From NCBI RefSeq assembly GCF_035918155.1, contig NZ_CP109327.1, positions 6,262,001 through 6,326,000 on the forward strand: a stretch of DNA of 64,000 bases, given 5' to 3'. The notes under the pieces were generated by a model. The model had not been told where the DNA came from, did not search any database, and saw nothing but the letters and a program-made list of their open reading frames with translations. Positions 8,543-22,718 of this stretch are shown in pieces. The stretch is from Streptomyces sp. NBC_01591 (GTDB lineage Bacteria > Actinomycetota > Actinomycetes > Streptomycetales > Streptomycetaceae). Within the stretch, counting starts at the first letter, position 1; each line of letters starts with the position of its first letter. A program made the translations under genes and the position numbers.

Positions 8543-8575
8543 GTCGCGATCGATGTGGATCACATCGATCGCGAC
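8543..8575 (+). terminator. Perfect 15-bp inverted repeat downstream of cimA
   Basis: Arms GTCGCGATCGATGTG and CACATCGATCGCGAC flank a 3-base centre, 40 nt after the cimA stop. As RNA it would form a 15-bp hairpin with a triloop and no U tract, a common form of Streptomyces terminator. As DNA it could be a dimeric operator. I favour a terminator from its place. Confidence 0.55.
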
Positions 8576-8659
8576 CACTCGCGCGGAATCCGACCGCGGC
8601 CGACCCCGTCACGGTGAACGTTGCGCGACGGGCCACGAGTGCGGCGGCGAGCGGCGTTC

Positions 8660-8678
8660 GCGTTCAGGAGCTGAACGC
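8660..8678. repeat. Inverted repeat in cimA-lacI gap
   Basis: Perfect 8-bp arms GCGTTCAG and CTGAACGC around GAG. It lies upstream of the predicted promoter of the LacI-family gene and may be a binding site for another regulator; no function can be assigned from sequence alone. The rest of 8504-8733 holds no convincing gene. Confidence 0.4.
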
Positions 8679-8733
8679 ACAACGCGTCCTGCCTGTACGG
8701 GAGATGGGTACGGACCAATGTCGGCGTGAAGTA

Positions 8734-8762
8734 TTGACGGCACTGTTCCGGCGGGGTTAACT
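8734..8762 (+). promoter_or_regulatory. Predicted housekeeping promoter of the LacI-family gene
   Basis: TTGACG at 8734-8739 and TTAACT at 8757-8762 are 17 bp apart. Transcription would start near 8769, just upstream of the palindrome at 8780-8797. Confidence 0.5.
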
Positions 8763-8779
8763 CACGCCGCAACGCCGGT

Positions 8780-8797
8780 ACCGGTTCCGGAACCGGT
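8780..8797. promoter_or_regulatory. 18-bp perfect palindrome, candidate LacI-type autoregulatory operator
   Basis: ACCGGTTCCGGAACCGGT is its own reverse complement with a central CpG, the shape expected of LacI-family operators. It sits just after the predicted transcription start of the regulator gene. Its sequence differs from GAGAGCGCTCTC at 9915 and 30142, so it may bind a different protein. Confidence 0.45.
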
Positions 8798-8834
8798 TCC
8801 GTCTCCGTAGTCACGCCTTGCCCCGGAGGCCCCG

Positions 8835-9809
<975 letters not shown>

Positions 9810-9888
9810 CGGTCCGGCCGGAGCCCGCGGCCGACTGCTCCTCCGTACCCTCCGGATCTTCCAGACCGCAGTCCCTCTTGGAGTTGCC

Positions 9889-11574
9889 ATGTCCGCACGA
9901 CGTCACGCCACGTTGAGAGCGCTCTCGATCGCCACCGCCGTGGTCGCGCTCGCCGCCGGTTGCTCGTCCGCCAACTCGGGTGCCAACAAAGGGGGCGGCG
10001 CCTCCGGCGTACTGACCCTGGGCAAGCCGGACGGGCCGCAGACCGACAACAGCAACCCGTTCCTGAACACCTCGGCGGGCGCCACGCTCGGCTACCGCTA
10101 CATGATCTACGAGCCCCTCGCCATGACGAACCAGGTCCGGCCCGCGGACAAGGCCGCCCCGTGGCTGGCGACCGACTGGAAGTGGGAGGCCAACTTCACC
10201 AAGGTCACCTTCACCCTCGACCCCAAGGCCAAGTGGGCCGACGGCAAGCCGCTGACCGCCGACGACGTCGCGTACACCTTCGACCTGCTCAAGAAGCACA
10301 CGGCGCTCAACTGGAACGGCATCCCGTTCGACGGGGTCGCGGTGCGGGGCAAGCAGGTCGTGCTGACCTTCAAGGAGTCCCAGTACGTCAACCAGAACAA
10401 GATCATCCAGCAGTTCATCGTGCCCAAGCACATCTGGGAAGGCGTCAAGAACCCCGAGACCTGGCCCAACCGCACACCCGTCGGCTCGGGCCCGTACAAG
10501 CTCAAGACGTTCACCCCGCAGACCACCACACTGACCGCCACGCCCACGTACTGGAAGGGCGCGACCAAGGTCAAGGAGCTGCGCTACACCGCGTACAACG
10601 ACAACAGCGCCGCGACCACGGCGCTCGCGAACGGCAAGGTCGAGTGGTCGTTCGTCTTCATGCCGAACTACAAGCAGCTGTTCATCAGCAAGGACCCCGA
10701 GAACCACAAGCTGTGGTTCCCCTCCGGGCTCGGCATCCACGGACTGTGGTTCAACACCGCCCGCAAGCCCTTCGACAGCCCGGCGCTGCGCAAGGCCATG
10801 GCGATGGTCGTCGACCGCAAGGCGATCCACACCCAGGCCGAGGCCACGCTCTACCCGGAGATCACCAACCCGACGGGCATCCCGCTGCCCGCAGGTGAGT
10901 CCTTCCTCGCGCCCGAGTACAAGAGCGCCACCACCGCACCGGACGTGGCGGGCGCCAAGGAGATCCTCGCCGACGCCGGGTTCACGCTCAGCGGCGGCGT
11001 ACTGAAGGACCCGGGCGGCAAGCCGGTGAAGCTCACCTTCACCGACCCGGCCGGCTGGAACGACTACATCACCGGTCTCGCGATCATCAAGGACAACGTC
11101 AAGCAGCTCGGCATCGAGGCCAAGGTCAAGACGCAGACCGCGGAGGCCTGGGGCGCGGACGTCGCCAACGGCAACTTCGACGCCACCCTGCACTGGACCA
11201 ACAGCGGCGCCACCCCGTACGACATGTACCAGAACATCATGGACGGCGCGCTGCTCCAGCCCGTCGGCAAGGCGTCCCAGCAAGGCAACTTCGGCCGCTT
11301 CAAGAGCGACGAGGCGACTGCGGCGCTCAAGGACTTCGCCAATGCCACCGAGGACTCCGCCCGGACCGAGGCCATGAACACCCTCCAGAAGATCATGGTC
11401 GAGCAGGCGCCGGTGATCCCGACGGCCGCCGCCCCCATCGGAGCCGAGTACTCCACGAAGAACTGGGTGGGCTGGCCCACCGAGGCCGACCCGTACGCCC
11501 CGCCGCAGCACACCCAGCCGTCCGCGCTGCAGATCGTGCTGAAGCTCCAGCCCGCCAAGCAGAGCCAGGGATAA
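9889..11574 (+). CDS. ABC transporter substrate-binding lipoprotein, family 5 (Opp/Dpp type)
   Basis: 561-residue extracytoplasmic solute-binding protein. The signal peptide ends in a lipobox (ALAAGC), so it is probably lipid-anchored. Family-5 features are visible: [31 protein letters not shown], and a long C-terminal lobe. Family 5 is known for peptides and nickel but also includes binding proteins for cellobiose, laminaribiose and other oligosaccharides. With a GH1 enzyme at the end of the operon and a LacI regulator in front, oligosaccharide uptake is the better reading. GGAG lies 7 nt before ATG 9889. A LacI-type palindrome lies inside codons 9-14. Confidence 0.9.
   Translation: MSARRHATLRALSIATAVVALAAGCSSANSGANKGGGASGVLTLGKPDGPQTDNSNPFLNTSAGATLGYRYMIYEPLAMTNQVRPADKAAPWLATDWKWEANFTKVTFTLDPKAKWADGKPLTADDVAYTFDLLKKHTALNWNGIPFDGVAVRGKQVVLTFKESQYVNQNKIIQQFIVPKHIWEGVKNPETWPNRTPVGSGPYKLKTFTPQTTTLTATPTYWKGATKVKELRYTAYNDNSAATTALANGKVEWSFVFMPNYKQLFISKDPENHKLWFPSGLGIHGLWFNTARKPFDSPALRKAMAMVVDRKAIHTQAEATLYPEITNPTGIPLPAGESFLAPEYKSATTAPDVAGAKEILADAGFTLSGGVLKDPGGKPVKLTFTDPAGWNDYITGLAIIKDNVKQLGIEAKVKTQTAEAWGADVANGNFDATLHWTNSGATPYDMYQNIMDGALLQPVGKASQQGNFGRFKSDEATAALKDFANATEDSARTEAMNTLQKIMVEQAPVIPTAAAPIGAEYSTKNWVGWPTEADPYAPPQHTQPSALQIVLKLQPAKQSQG
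9913..9928. promoter_or_regulatory. LacI-type operator inside start of binding-protein gene
   Basis: GAGAGCGCTCTC at 9915-9926 is a perfect 12-bp palindrome with a central CG and resembles the CebR-type core GGGAGCGCTCCC. It lies about 25 bp into the coding sequence, where a bound repressor would block elongating polymerase. The same core recurs at 30142-30153 upstream of a beta-1,3-glucanase gene. Confidence 0.6.
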
Positions 11575-11607
11575 GGGATTAGGGGATACGGGACACAGGG
11601 ACCGGCC

Positions 11608-12666
11608 ATGTCGAAACAGCCCGCACAGAACCATGTCGTGCTCGAAGCGCGCTCAGTCACCAAGCACTTCCCCGTACGCCGCACCGGACGCGACCTCGTC
11701 ACGGGCAGACGCCGCACCGTCCACGCCGTCGACGATGTCTCGCTGGAACTCCGGTGCGGCACCGTCACGGCGCTGGTGGGGGAGTCGGGCTCCGGGAAGT
11801 CCACCGTGGCCAGACTGCTCGCCCAGCTGTATCCGCTCACCGGGGGCGAGATCCGGCTGGACGGCACAGCCGTGAAGGCCGGACGGGGCCGGTCCTTCCG
11901 CGCCTACGTACGCCGGGTCCAGATCGTCTTCCAGGACCCGTTCGCCTCGCTGAACCCGGTGCACACCGTTCGCTACCACCTCACCCGGGCACTGCGGATC
12001 CACGGCCGGGCGGGCAGCGGCGAGGCGGAGCTGGAACAGAACCTGACCGCTCTGCTGAACCGTGTCCAGCTGACTCCCGCGCACCAGTACCTGGACAGGT
12101 TCCCGCACGAGCTGTCCGGGGGACAGCGCCAGCGCGTGGCCATCGCCCGCGCACTCGGCGCCGATCCCCAGGTCCTGCTCGCCGACGAGCCCGTCTCGAT
12201 GCTGGACGTCTCGATCCGGCTGGGCGTGCTCAACCTGCTGAAGGACCTCAAGGACCGGCTGCGCCTCGCGATCCTCTACATCACCCATGACATCGCGTCG
12301 GCCCGCTACTTCGCGGACACGACGCTGGTGATGTACGCGGGCCGGATCGTCGAGGGCGGTGACAGCGAGACCGTCACCCAACGCCCCGCCCACCCCTACA
12401 CCCAGCTCCTCATCGCCTCGGCGCCCGACCCGGACCGGGTGGTCGCCGAGGCGGAGCAGGAGGAGACCGGCAGCGGCGAACCGCCCTCGCTCATCGCACC
12501 GCCCGCCGGCTGCCGCTTCCACCCCCGTTGCCCGAAGGCCATGGAGCGCTGCCGCACCGAAGCGCCGCCCCGTTTCGATCTCGCAGACGGCCAGTGGGCG
12601 GCCTGCTGGCTGTACGCGGACGGCGCGAAGGCCGACCACGGGCCCCGGAAGGAGACCGCGGCGTGA
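11608..12666 (+). CDS. ABC transporter ATP-binding protein (OppF/DppF type)
   Basis: 352-residue cytoplasmic ATPase that energises import by the Opp-type system. It shows Walker [11 protein letters not shown]-loop [12 protein letters not shown], signature [15 protein letters not shown], Walker B VLLADEP and the switch His in YITHD. The C-terminal oligopeptide-transporter extension contains the cysteine cluster C-x5-PRC-x5-C seen in this subclass. It overlaps the next gene by 4 nt (GTGA). Having two distinct ATPases (this one and 14702-15718) is normal for Opp/Dpp systems. Confidence 0.93.
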   Translation: MSKQPAQNHVVLEARSVTKHFPVRRTGRDLVTGRRRTVHAVDDVSLELRCGTVTALVGESGSGKSTVARLLAQLYPLTGGEIRLDGTAVKAGRGRSFRAYVRRVQIVFQDPFASLNPVHTVRYHLTRALRIHGRAGSGEAELEQNLTALLNRVQLTPAHQYLDRFPHELSGGQRQRVAIARALGADPQVLLADEPVSMLDVSIRLGVLNLLKDLKDRLRLAILYITHDIASARYFADTTLVMYAGRIVEGGDSETVTQRPAHPYTQLLIASAPDPDRVVAEAEQEETGSGEPPSLIAPPAGCRFHPRCPKAMERCRTEAPPRFDLADGQWAACWLYADGAKADHGPRKETAA

Positions 12667-13643
12667 AATATCTGCTGCAACGGCTCGCCTTCTACCTGGT
12701 CACCGCCTGGGCCGCGATCACCATCAACTTCCTGATCCCGCGCATGATGCCGGGCGACCCGGTCCAGGCACTGCTCGCCCGTTTCCAGGGCCAGCTCGAC
12801 ACCGACGCCGTCAATTCGCTCAAGGCGCTCTTCGGACTCGACAAGCACCAGTCGCTCTGGCAGCAGTACACCGACTACTGGTCGCATCTGCTCGACGGCG
12901 ACCTCGGGCTCTCCTTCACCTTCTTCCCGACGCCGGTCAGCGAGGTGATCGCCCAGTCGCTGCCGTGGACGCTCGCACTCGTCGGCATCACCACGCTGAT
13001 CAGCTTCCTGCTCGGCACCGGCATCGGGGTCTTCACCGGGTGGCGGCGCGGCTCCTGGATGGACAGCCTGCTGCCCGTCACCACCTTCATCTCGGCCATC
13101 CCGTACTTCTGGCTGGGCCTCATCGCCATCGCGCTGTTCGCCGTGAAGTGGCCGCTCTTCCCGGCCGCCGGGGGTTACGACAGTGCGCTCGTGCCCGCCT
13201 TCGACTGGCCGTTCATCTCCAGCGCGCTCTACCACGGGGCGCTGCCCGGCCTCACCATCGTGCTCAGCGCCGTGGCCGGCTGGATCCTCGGCATGCGGAA
13301 CATGATGGTGACGGTGTCCTCCGAGGACTACGTCATGGTCGCCCAGGCCAAGGGGCTCTCCGAGCGCCGGGTGATGTTCGGGTACGCGGCGCGCAACGCG
13401 ATCCTCCCCAACATCTCCGGCTTCGCCCTCTCGCTGGGCTTCATCGTCGGCGGCACGCTGCTGGTGGAGATGGTCTTCTCCTACCCCGGCATCGGATACC
13501 AGCTCTTCCAGGGCGTCGGCGCCAAGGACTACCCCCTGATGCAGGGCGTCTTCCTCATCATCACGCTCTCCGTCCTCGCGGCGAACCTACTCGCCGATGT
13601 CATCTACATGGTCCTCGACCCCCGTACCCGAAGGGAGGCCTAG
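12663..13643 (+). CDS. ABC transporter permease (DppB type)
   Basis: 326-residue inner-membrane permease with six predicted TM segments. The N terminus ([30 protein letters not shown]) and the EAA-like loop with [28 protein letters not shown] are typical of the BPD_transp_1 DppB group. GTG 12663 overlaps the ATPase stop and is preferred to a far upstream in-frame ATG, which lies inside the ATPase gene. It pairs with the DppC-type permease that follows. Confidence 0.92.
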   Translation: MKYLLQRLAFYLVTAWAAITINFLIPRMMPGDPVQALLARFQGQLDTDAVNSLKALFGLDKHQSLWQQYTDYWSHLLDGDLGLSFTFFPTPVSEVIAQSLPWTLALVGITTLISFLLGTGIGVFTGWRRGSWMDSLLPVTTFISAIPYFWLGLIAIALFAVKWPLFPAAGGYDSALVPAFDWPFISSALYHGALPGLTIVLSAVAGWILGMRNMMVTVSSEDYVMVAQAKGLSERRVMFGYAARNAILPNISGFALSLGFIVGGTLLVEMVFSYPGIGYQLFQGVGAKDYPLMQGVFLIITLSVLAANLLADVIYMVLDPRTRREA

Positions 13644-13646
13644 TCC

Positions 13647-15718
<2,072 letters not shown>

Positions 15719-15765
15719 GGCCTGTCCGGCCCTAGTAGGCCCCACCCGACAACTTACGGAGACCC

Positions 15766-17208
<1,443 letters not shown>

Positions 17209-17282
17209 GCATCGCCCGGAGCCGGTGTGCACCGCGCGCGGCGGCTGTCGCACACCGCACCCATTCGGGTTAACTTCGAAGT

Positions 17283-18665
17283 ATGCGGAACAGGCTGTTC
17301 CCGACGTTGCTGGTCGGCCTGCTGCTGATCCTGGCAGCGGCCGTCCTCGGCATGGCGCCCGGCGCGCCCGCACCGACCGGAGCGTCCACCGTCGCCGCGT
17401 CCACCGTCGACGACGTCGCGCAGGCGCTGCGCAAGAGCCCGGTCTACGTCGACCCGGCAGCGTCCGACCAGCTCTCACCGGGCCAGGCCGCCGCCCTGAC
17501 GAAGAAGATCAAGGACGCCGACAAGCCCGTGTTCGTGGCGGTACTGCCACAGACCTCCGCCTTCCCCGCGAAGACCCTGCTGAGCACCCTGCGCACCGAC
17601 ACCGGAATCACCGGCGTCTACGCGGTCCGCCTCGGCAACGGCTTCGACGCGGGCGCCGACCCCCAGGTGATGTCCACCCGAGCGGTCCACAACCTCACCA
17701 CCGCGGTGAAGACGCCCGGCGCGGACACCGACGCCGCGACGCAGCTGAACGCCTTCGTCGACCGGGCCGTCGAGCAGGCCCGGGGCAGCGCCCCCGCCTC
17801 CTGGGGCGGCTCGTCCGGAGGTGGCGGATCGTCGTCCGCCGTCGGGCTGATCACGTTCGGCGTGATCCTGGTGCTGGCCGGCGGCACGGCCTACACGCTC
17901 GTCCGCCGCAACCGCAAGCGCAAGGAGACCGAGGAGCGGGCCGCACTCGACAAGCTCCGGGTCGTTGTGGACGAGGACATCACCGCGTACGGCGAAACCC
18001 TGGACCGGCTCGACTTCCACCCGGCCGAGCCGGGCGCCGACGACACCATGCGCGCGGACTACGAGCGGGCACTCGACTCCTACGAGAGCGCGAAGACCCG
18101 TATGGACAGGGCCCGGCATCCCTCCGACGTGCGCGGGGTCACCCAGGTCCTGGAGGACGGCCGCTTCTCCCTGGCCGTCCTGGAGGCCCGCCGCACCGGC
18201 GGCGAACTGCCGGCCCGCCGCCCGCCGTGCTTCTTCGACCCGCGCCACGGCCCCTCGGTCGCCGACGTCCGGTGGTCCCCGTCCGGTGGCACGGCCCGCG
18301 AGGTCCCGGTCTGCGCGGCGGACGAGGTCCGGCTGCGCGCGGGCGACGAACCGCTGAGCCGCACCGTCGACACGGGCGACGGCCGCCGCCCGTACTGGGA
18401 GGCGGGCCCGGCATACGGTCCGTGGGCGGGCGGCTACTTCGGCGGCGGCCTGCTCCCCGGCCTGCTCGTCGGCACGATGCTCGGCTCCATGCTGTCGAGC
18501 CCCGCGTACGCGGCGGAGTACGGCGGCGGCGACTTCGGCTCCGGCGGGGACTGGAGCGGCGGCGACTTCTCCGGGTCCGACTTCGACTCGTCGGGATTCG
18601 ACGGCGGAGGCTTCGGAGGAGGCGACTTCGGGGGCGGCGGAGGATTCGACGGGGGCGGGTTCTGA
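17283..18665 (+). CDS. Membrane-anchored protein with Gly-rich tail, unknown function
   Basis: 460 residues. A signal peptide or TM lies at about 5-28, followed by an exported region of about 150 residues, a Ser/Gly linker, one TM near residues 200-220 (VGLITFGVILVLAGGTAYTLV) and a charged cytoplasmic helical domain. Next come a hydrophobic patch and a C-terminal Gly/Asp/Phe/Ser-rich tail of about 45 residues. The layout resembles bacterial proteins with a TPM-like exported domain and Gly-rich end, but I see no catalytic motif. It is separated from the GH1 gene by 74 nt containing a weak CGGTGTGC / GCACACCG hairpin, so it is probably not part of the sugar operon. Confidence 0.7.
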   Translation: MRNRLFPTLLVGLLLILAAAVLGMAPGAPAPTGASTVAASTVDDVAQALRKSPVYVDPAASDQLSPGQAAALTKKIKDADKPVFVAVLPQTSAFPAKTLLSTLRTDTGITGVYAVRLGNGFDAGADPQVMSTRAVHNLTTAVKTPGADTDAATQLNAFVDRAVEQARGSAPASWGGSSGGGGSSSAVGLITFGVILVLAGGTAYTLVRRNRKRKETEERAALDKLRVVVDEDITAYGETLDRLDFHPAEPGADDTMRADYERALDSYESAKTRMDRARHPSDVRGVTQVLEDGRFSLAVLEARRTGGELPARRPPCFFDPRHGPSVADVRWSPSGGTAREVPVCAADEVRLRAGDEPLSRTVDTGDGRRPYWEAGPAYGPWAGGYFGGGLLPGLLVGTMLGSMLSSPAYAAEYGGGDFGSGGDWSGGDFSGSDFDSSGFDGGGFGGGDFGGGGGFDGGGF

Positions 18666-18718
18666 GCCGCTGACCAGTAACCTCCCGGGCAGGTGCGATT
18701 CATGCTAGACCTGATGTT

Positions 18719-21502
18719 ATGTCTGGTATCGGCCGATTCCGGGCGCGGCTGCTACGCTCCGTCCGGCGGACACATCGGCACGATGGGGGGCGCTCGGGCC
18801 AAGCCGCCCCCGCGCCGCCCGACCGGCATATGCCCCACCGCTCCGTGGGCCGCGAACTGCTGTCGCTGTTCAGTGTGCGTACCGTGGCCGGTCAGGTGTT
18901 CTGCTTCGTGCTCGCGCTCGTCATGCTGCTCATCGCCGGCGCTGCGATCGCGCTGGTGGTGCAGGGCCGCAGCGTCGGCCTGCACGAGGCCCGGACCCGC
19001 GCACTGAGCGTGGCCCAGACATTCGCCGACTCGCCGGGGATCGTGCAGGCGCTGGACAGCAAGAACCCCACCGCGATCCTGCAGCCACGCGCGGAGGAGG
19101 TCCGCAAGGAGGCCGATGTCGATTACGTCGTCGTGACCAGCCCCCGGGCTATCCGCTATACCCACCCGAACCCCGCGCTGATCGGCAAGCACTTCATCGG
19201 CCCGTACAAGGAGGCGCTGACCGGTAAGGGCTTCACCCAGACCGGCTCCGGCACCCTGGGGCCCTCGATCGAAGCAGTGGTGCCTGTCACCCGGTCCGAC
19301 GGTTCGGTTGTCGGCCTGGTGGCCGTCGGACTCACCGACAGGTCGGTGGACAGCGTGGCCGATCGTTCCATCCGGTTGAGCATCGCCGCCGCGGTGGCCG
19401 CCCTCACGCTCACGGTGGGTGGCGCGGCGCTTGTGAGCAGACGGCTGCGCCGTCAGACGCACGGGCTCGAACCCGCCGAGATGACCCGGATGTACGAGCA
19501 CCACGACGCGGTGCTGCACGCGGTCCGCGAGGGTGTCCTCATCGTCGAGGCCGACCGGCTGACCCTGGCCAACGACGAGGCCCGCAGACTCCTCGACCTG
19601 CCCCCGGACGCCGAGGGCCGAGCGGTGACGGACCTCGGGCTGGACCCGGGTACCGCGGAACTGTTCGTCTCCGGCCGGACCGTCACGGATGAGCTGCTGC
19701 GGGCCGGCAACCGGCTGCTGGCCGTCAACCTCCGTCCGACCGACACGCACGGCGGCCCGCCCGGCACCGTGGTGACCCTGCGGGACACCACCGAACTCCG
19801 CGCGGTCACGGGACAGGCGGAATTCGCGACCGAACGACTGCTGCTCCTGTACGAGGCCGGTGCCCGGATCGGCACCACACTCGATGTGACCCGGACGGCG
19901 CAGGAGCTGACGGAGGTGGCGATCTCCGGATTCGCCGACGCCGCGACGGTCGACCTCGCCGACCCCGTACTGAGAGGGGACGAACCGGTCACGCCGGACG
20001 GCGCCACGCTGGAGATGCGCCGCACCGCCGTCGCGGCGGTCCGCGCGGACCATCCGCTGTACCCGATCGGCCACCTGGTCGGCTTCGTCCCCGACAGGAC
20101 CCGGGCCATGCGTGTGCACAGGGACGATGCCGACCTGAAGGGCGAATTCACGAAGCTGGGCTGGCGGAACTGGGATCTCGACGTGGCCGAGCGGCTCAGG
20201 GTGCAGGGATTCCACTCGCTCATGTCGGTGCCGCTGCACGCGCGCGGCGTGATTCTGGGCATGGCCAACTTCTGGCGCTCGGGCGATTCGGAACCGTTCG
20301 ACGACGACGACCTGTCCTTCGCGGAGGAACTGGTGGCCCGAGCCGCGGTGGGTGTGGACAACGCCCGCCGCTACACGCGGGAGCACGCGCTGGCCGTGAC
20401 GCTGCAGCGCAGTCTGCTGCCCCGTGGCCTGCCCGAGCAGAACGCCCTCGATGTCGCCCATCGCTATCTGCCGGCGTACGAGGGGGTGGGAGGCGACTGG
20501 TTCGATGTGATCCCGCTGTCCGGCGCCCGGGTGGCGCTGGTCGTCGGCGACGTGGTCGGGCACGGGCTGCACGCCGCGGCCACCATGGGGCGGCTGCGCA
20601 CCAGCGTCCACAACTTCTCCTCGCTGGACCCGGCGCCCGATGAACTCCTCGGGCATCTCGATGAACTGGTCAGCCGGATCGACCGGGAGGAAGTCGACGC
20701 CGGTGATGTCGAGATCGCCGGAGCCACCTGTCTGTACGCGGTCTACGACGCGGTCTCCGGGAACTGCGCGGTGGCGCGGGCTGGCCACCCCGGGCCCGTG
20801 CTGGTCCTTCCCGACGGCACCGTCGAGTGCCCCGAGGTCCCGACCGGAGTTCCCCTCGGCATCGGCGGCATGCCCTTCGAGGCGGCCGAGTTCCACGTAC
20901 CCGAGGGGAGCCGTCTGGTCCTCTACACGGACGGTCTCGTCGAGCGGCGGGACCGGGACATCGGCACTGGTCTCGACCTGCTGCGCGACGCTCTCGCCGG
21001 CCGCGACCGGACGCCGGAGGAGACCTGCGACGACGTGCTTGCCGCGCTGCTGCACGATCAGCCGGACGACGACGTCGCCCTGCTCGTGGCTCGCACCCGC
21101 ACGCTCGATCCCGACCAGGTCGCGCAATGGGCCGTGGCCACCGATCCGGCGGCCGTCGCCGGAGTCCGCAAGAACGTCGCCCAGTGGCTCACCGACCGGG
21201 GCCTGGAGGAGGAGGCGTTCGCCACCGAACTGATCCTGAGCGAACTGGTCACCAACGCGGTGCGGTACGGCGGGGCACCCATCGGGGTCCGCCTGCTGTA
21301 CGACCGCAACCTGATCTGCGAGGTCTCCGACAGCAGCAGCACCTCACCGCATCTGCGCTACGCGGCGACGACGGACGAGGGCGGCCGGGGCCTGTTCCTC
21401 GTCGCCCAGTTCGCCGAACGCTGGGGCACCCGCTACACCGAGACGGGCAAGGTCATCTGGTCGGAGCAGACGGTCGGCGAACCGGAAGACAACGCCTTCT
21501 AG
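18719..21502 (+). CDS. Sensor phosphatase: sCache-PAS-GAF-SpoIIE PP2C-HATPase
   Basis: 927-residue membrane sensor. TM1 is near residues 55-80, an extracytoplasmic single-Cache domain of about 130 residues follows, TM2 is near 222-243, then PAS (about 260-350) and GAF (about 380-545). The SpoIIE/RsbU PP2C phosphatase domain shows GGDWFDV, VVGDVVGHG, YTDGLVE and DDDVALL. A C-terminal RsbW-like ATPase domain has ELILSELVTNAVRYG and GGRGLFLV. Fusing phosphatase and anti-sigma-like kinase in one chain is common in Streptomyces and suggests control of an anti-sigma-factor antagonist in response to a small extracellular ligand. No Shine-Dalgarno is obvious before ATG 18719. Confidence 0.9.
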   Translation: MSGIGRFRARLLRSVRRTHRHDGGRSGQAAPAPPDRHMPHRSVGRELLSLFSVRTVAGQVFCFVLALVMLLIAGAAIALVVQGRSVGLHEARTRALSVAQTFADSPGIVQALDSKNPTAILQPRAEEVRKEADVDYVVVTSPRAIRYTHPNPALIGKHFIGPYKEALTGKGFTQTGSGTLGPSIEAVVPVTRSDGSVVGLVAVGLTDRSVDSVADRSIRLSIAAAVAALTLTVGGAALVSRRLRRQTHGLEPAEMTRMYEHHDAVLHAVREGVLIVEADRLTLANDEARRLLDLPPDAEGRAVTDLGLDPGTAELFVSGRTVTDELLRAGNRLLAVNLRPTDTHGGPPGTVVTLRDTTELRAVTGQAEFATERLLLLYEAGARIGTTLDVTRTAQELTEVAISGFADAATVDLADPVLRGDEPVTPDGATLEMRRTAVAAVRADHPLYPIGHLVGFVPDRTRAMRVHRDDADLKGEFTKLGWRNWDLDVAERLRVQGFHSLMSVPLHARGVILGMANFWRSGDSEPFDDDDLSFAEELVARAAVGVDNARRYTREHALAVTLQRSLLPRGLPEQNALDVAHRYLPAYEGVGGDWFDVIPLSGARVALVVGDVVGHGLHAAATMGRLRTSVHNFSSLDPAPDELLGHLDELVSRIDREEVDAGDVEIAGATCLYAVYDAVSGNCAVARAGHPGPVLVLPDGTVECPEVPTGVPLGIGGMPFEAAEFHVPEGSRLVLYTDGLVERRDRDIGTGLDLLRDALAGRDRTPEETCDDVLAALLHDQPDDDVALLVARTRTLDPDQVAQWAVATDPAAVAGVRKNVAQWLTDRGLEEEAFATELILSELVTNAVRYGGAPIGVRLLYDRNLICEVSDSSSTSPHLRYAATTDEGGRGLFLVAQFAERWGTRYTETGKVIWSEQTVGEPEDNAF

Positions 21503-21587
21503 AGGCGTCGCTTGCTGTTCCAGCAACGAAGCTTGCCGAAATCGCACTGTCGCGCGGATGCTCTCCGGTGAAAGGGAGGTGCTCCTC

Positions 21588-22610
21588 ATGAGCGAAATGA
21601 CCGGAGACGGCAGCGTGAACAGCGGCGAAGAAGCGACGACCGGGGACGGCGGCCCGGACCGCCCCTACGACGTGGTGGTGATCGGCGGCGGCGCCGCCGG
21701 ACTGAGCGGAGCCGTGACCCTGGCCAGGGCGCGCCGGTCGGTCCTCGTGCTCGACGCGGGGCACCCGCGCAACGCCCCCGCCTCGCACATGCACGGCTAC
21801 CTGGGACACGACGGCATCCCGCCCTCGGAACTGCTGGCCACCGGCCGGGACGAGGTGTCCCGTTACGGGGGAGAGGTCGTCCAGGACGCCGTGGTGGCCG
21901 CCGAGCGGCTGCCCGACGGCACGGGATTCCGCGTCGTACGGGAGGACGGGCCCCCGGTGGTGGCGCGCCGGCTCCTGGTGACCACCGGCCTCGTCGACGA
22001 ACTGCCCCCGGTACCGGGCGTGGCCGAACGGTGGGGGCGCGAGGTCCTGCACTGCCCGTACTGCCACGGCTGGGAGGTCGCCTCCCGCCCGATCGGCGTC
22101 CTGTCCACCGGCCCGCTGGCCGTGCACCAAGCACTGATGTGGCGCCAGTGGAGCGAGGACATCACCCTCTTCCGCCACACTGGGCCCGAGCCCACGGACG
22201 AGGAGTACGAGCAGCTGGCCGCCCGCGGCATCGCCGTGGTCGACGGCGAGGTGGCCGGCCTCGAAGTGGCGGACGACCGCCTCACCGGGGTGCGGCTGGC
22301 GGGCGGCCGGGTGATCCCGCGCGAGGCCGTCGTGGTGCAGCCCCGCTTCACCGCCCGCGCGGACTTCCTCGCGAGCCTGGGGCTGACCACGGCCGAACAG
22401 AAGATGGGTGGCGAGGTGATCGGTACGTACGTCTCCGCCGACCCGGCCGGGGCGACGGACGTGCCCGGCGTCCGGGTGGCCGGCAATGTGGCCGACCCGA
22501 AGGGGCAGGTCATCGCCGTGGCCGCTGCCGGAGTGCAGGCCGCCGCGGCGATCAACGCGGACCTGATCACCGACGATGTGAACCGCGCGGTCGCCGCCCG
22601 CCGTGCCTGA
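21588..22610 (+). CDS. Thioredoxin-reductase-like FAD/NAD(P) oxidoreductase, CPYC type
   Basis: 340-residue two-domain flavoprotein. The FAD Rossmann motif is VVVIGGGAAGLSGAVTLARA, the redox-active pair is in HCPYCHGWE, and the C-terminal FAD site includes VRVAGNVADPKGQVI. The second dinucleotide fold lacks a clean GxGxxG, as in the dithiol-oxidase-like TrxR relatives. The cysteines and overall size fit this subgroup rather than housekeeping TrxB, and no trxA is adjacent. AAAGGGAGG at 21571-21579 supports ATG 21588. Confidence 0.85.
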   Translation: MSEMTGDGSVNSGEEATTGDGGPDRPYDVVVIGGGAAGLSGAVTLARARRSVLVLDAGHPRNAPASHMHGYLGHDGIPPSELLATGRDEVSRYGGEVVQDAVVAAERLPDGTGFRVVREDGPPVVARRLLVTTGLVDELPPVPGVAERWGREVLHCPYCHGWEVASRPIGVLSTGPLAVHQALMWRQWSEDITLFRHTGPEPTDEEYEQLAARGIAVVDGEVAGLEVADDRLTGVRLAGGRVIPREAVVVQPRFTARADFLASLGLTTAEQKMGGEVIGTYVSADPAGATDVPGVRVAGNVADPKGQVIAVAAAGVQAAAAINADLITDDVNRAVAARRA

Positions 22611-22642
22611 CGGGGACTGCTCCGCGCCGTCGGGGCAACGCC

Positions 22643-22690
22643 GAGCGCCCGCCTCCCTCCCCGGCGGGGGAGGAGAGGGCGGGCGCGCTC
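22643..22690. terminator. Bidirectional hairpin between oxidoreductase and yceI
   Basis: Imperfect long stem: GAGCGCCCGCC and GGGCGGGCGCGCTC outside, CCTCCCC and GGGGAGG inside, around a GGCG loop. It sits between convergent genes and can serve both. Confidence 0.65.
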
Positions 22691-22718
22691 GGGTTCAGGC
22701 GTGAGATGGCGAAACGCG

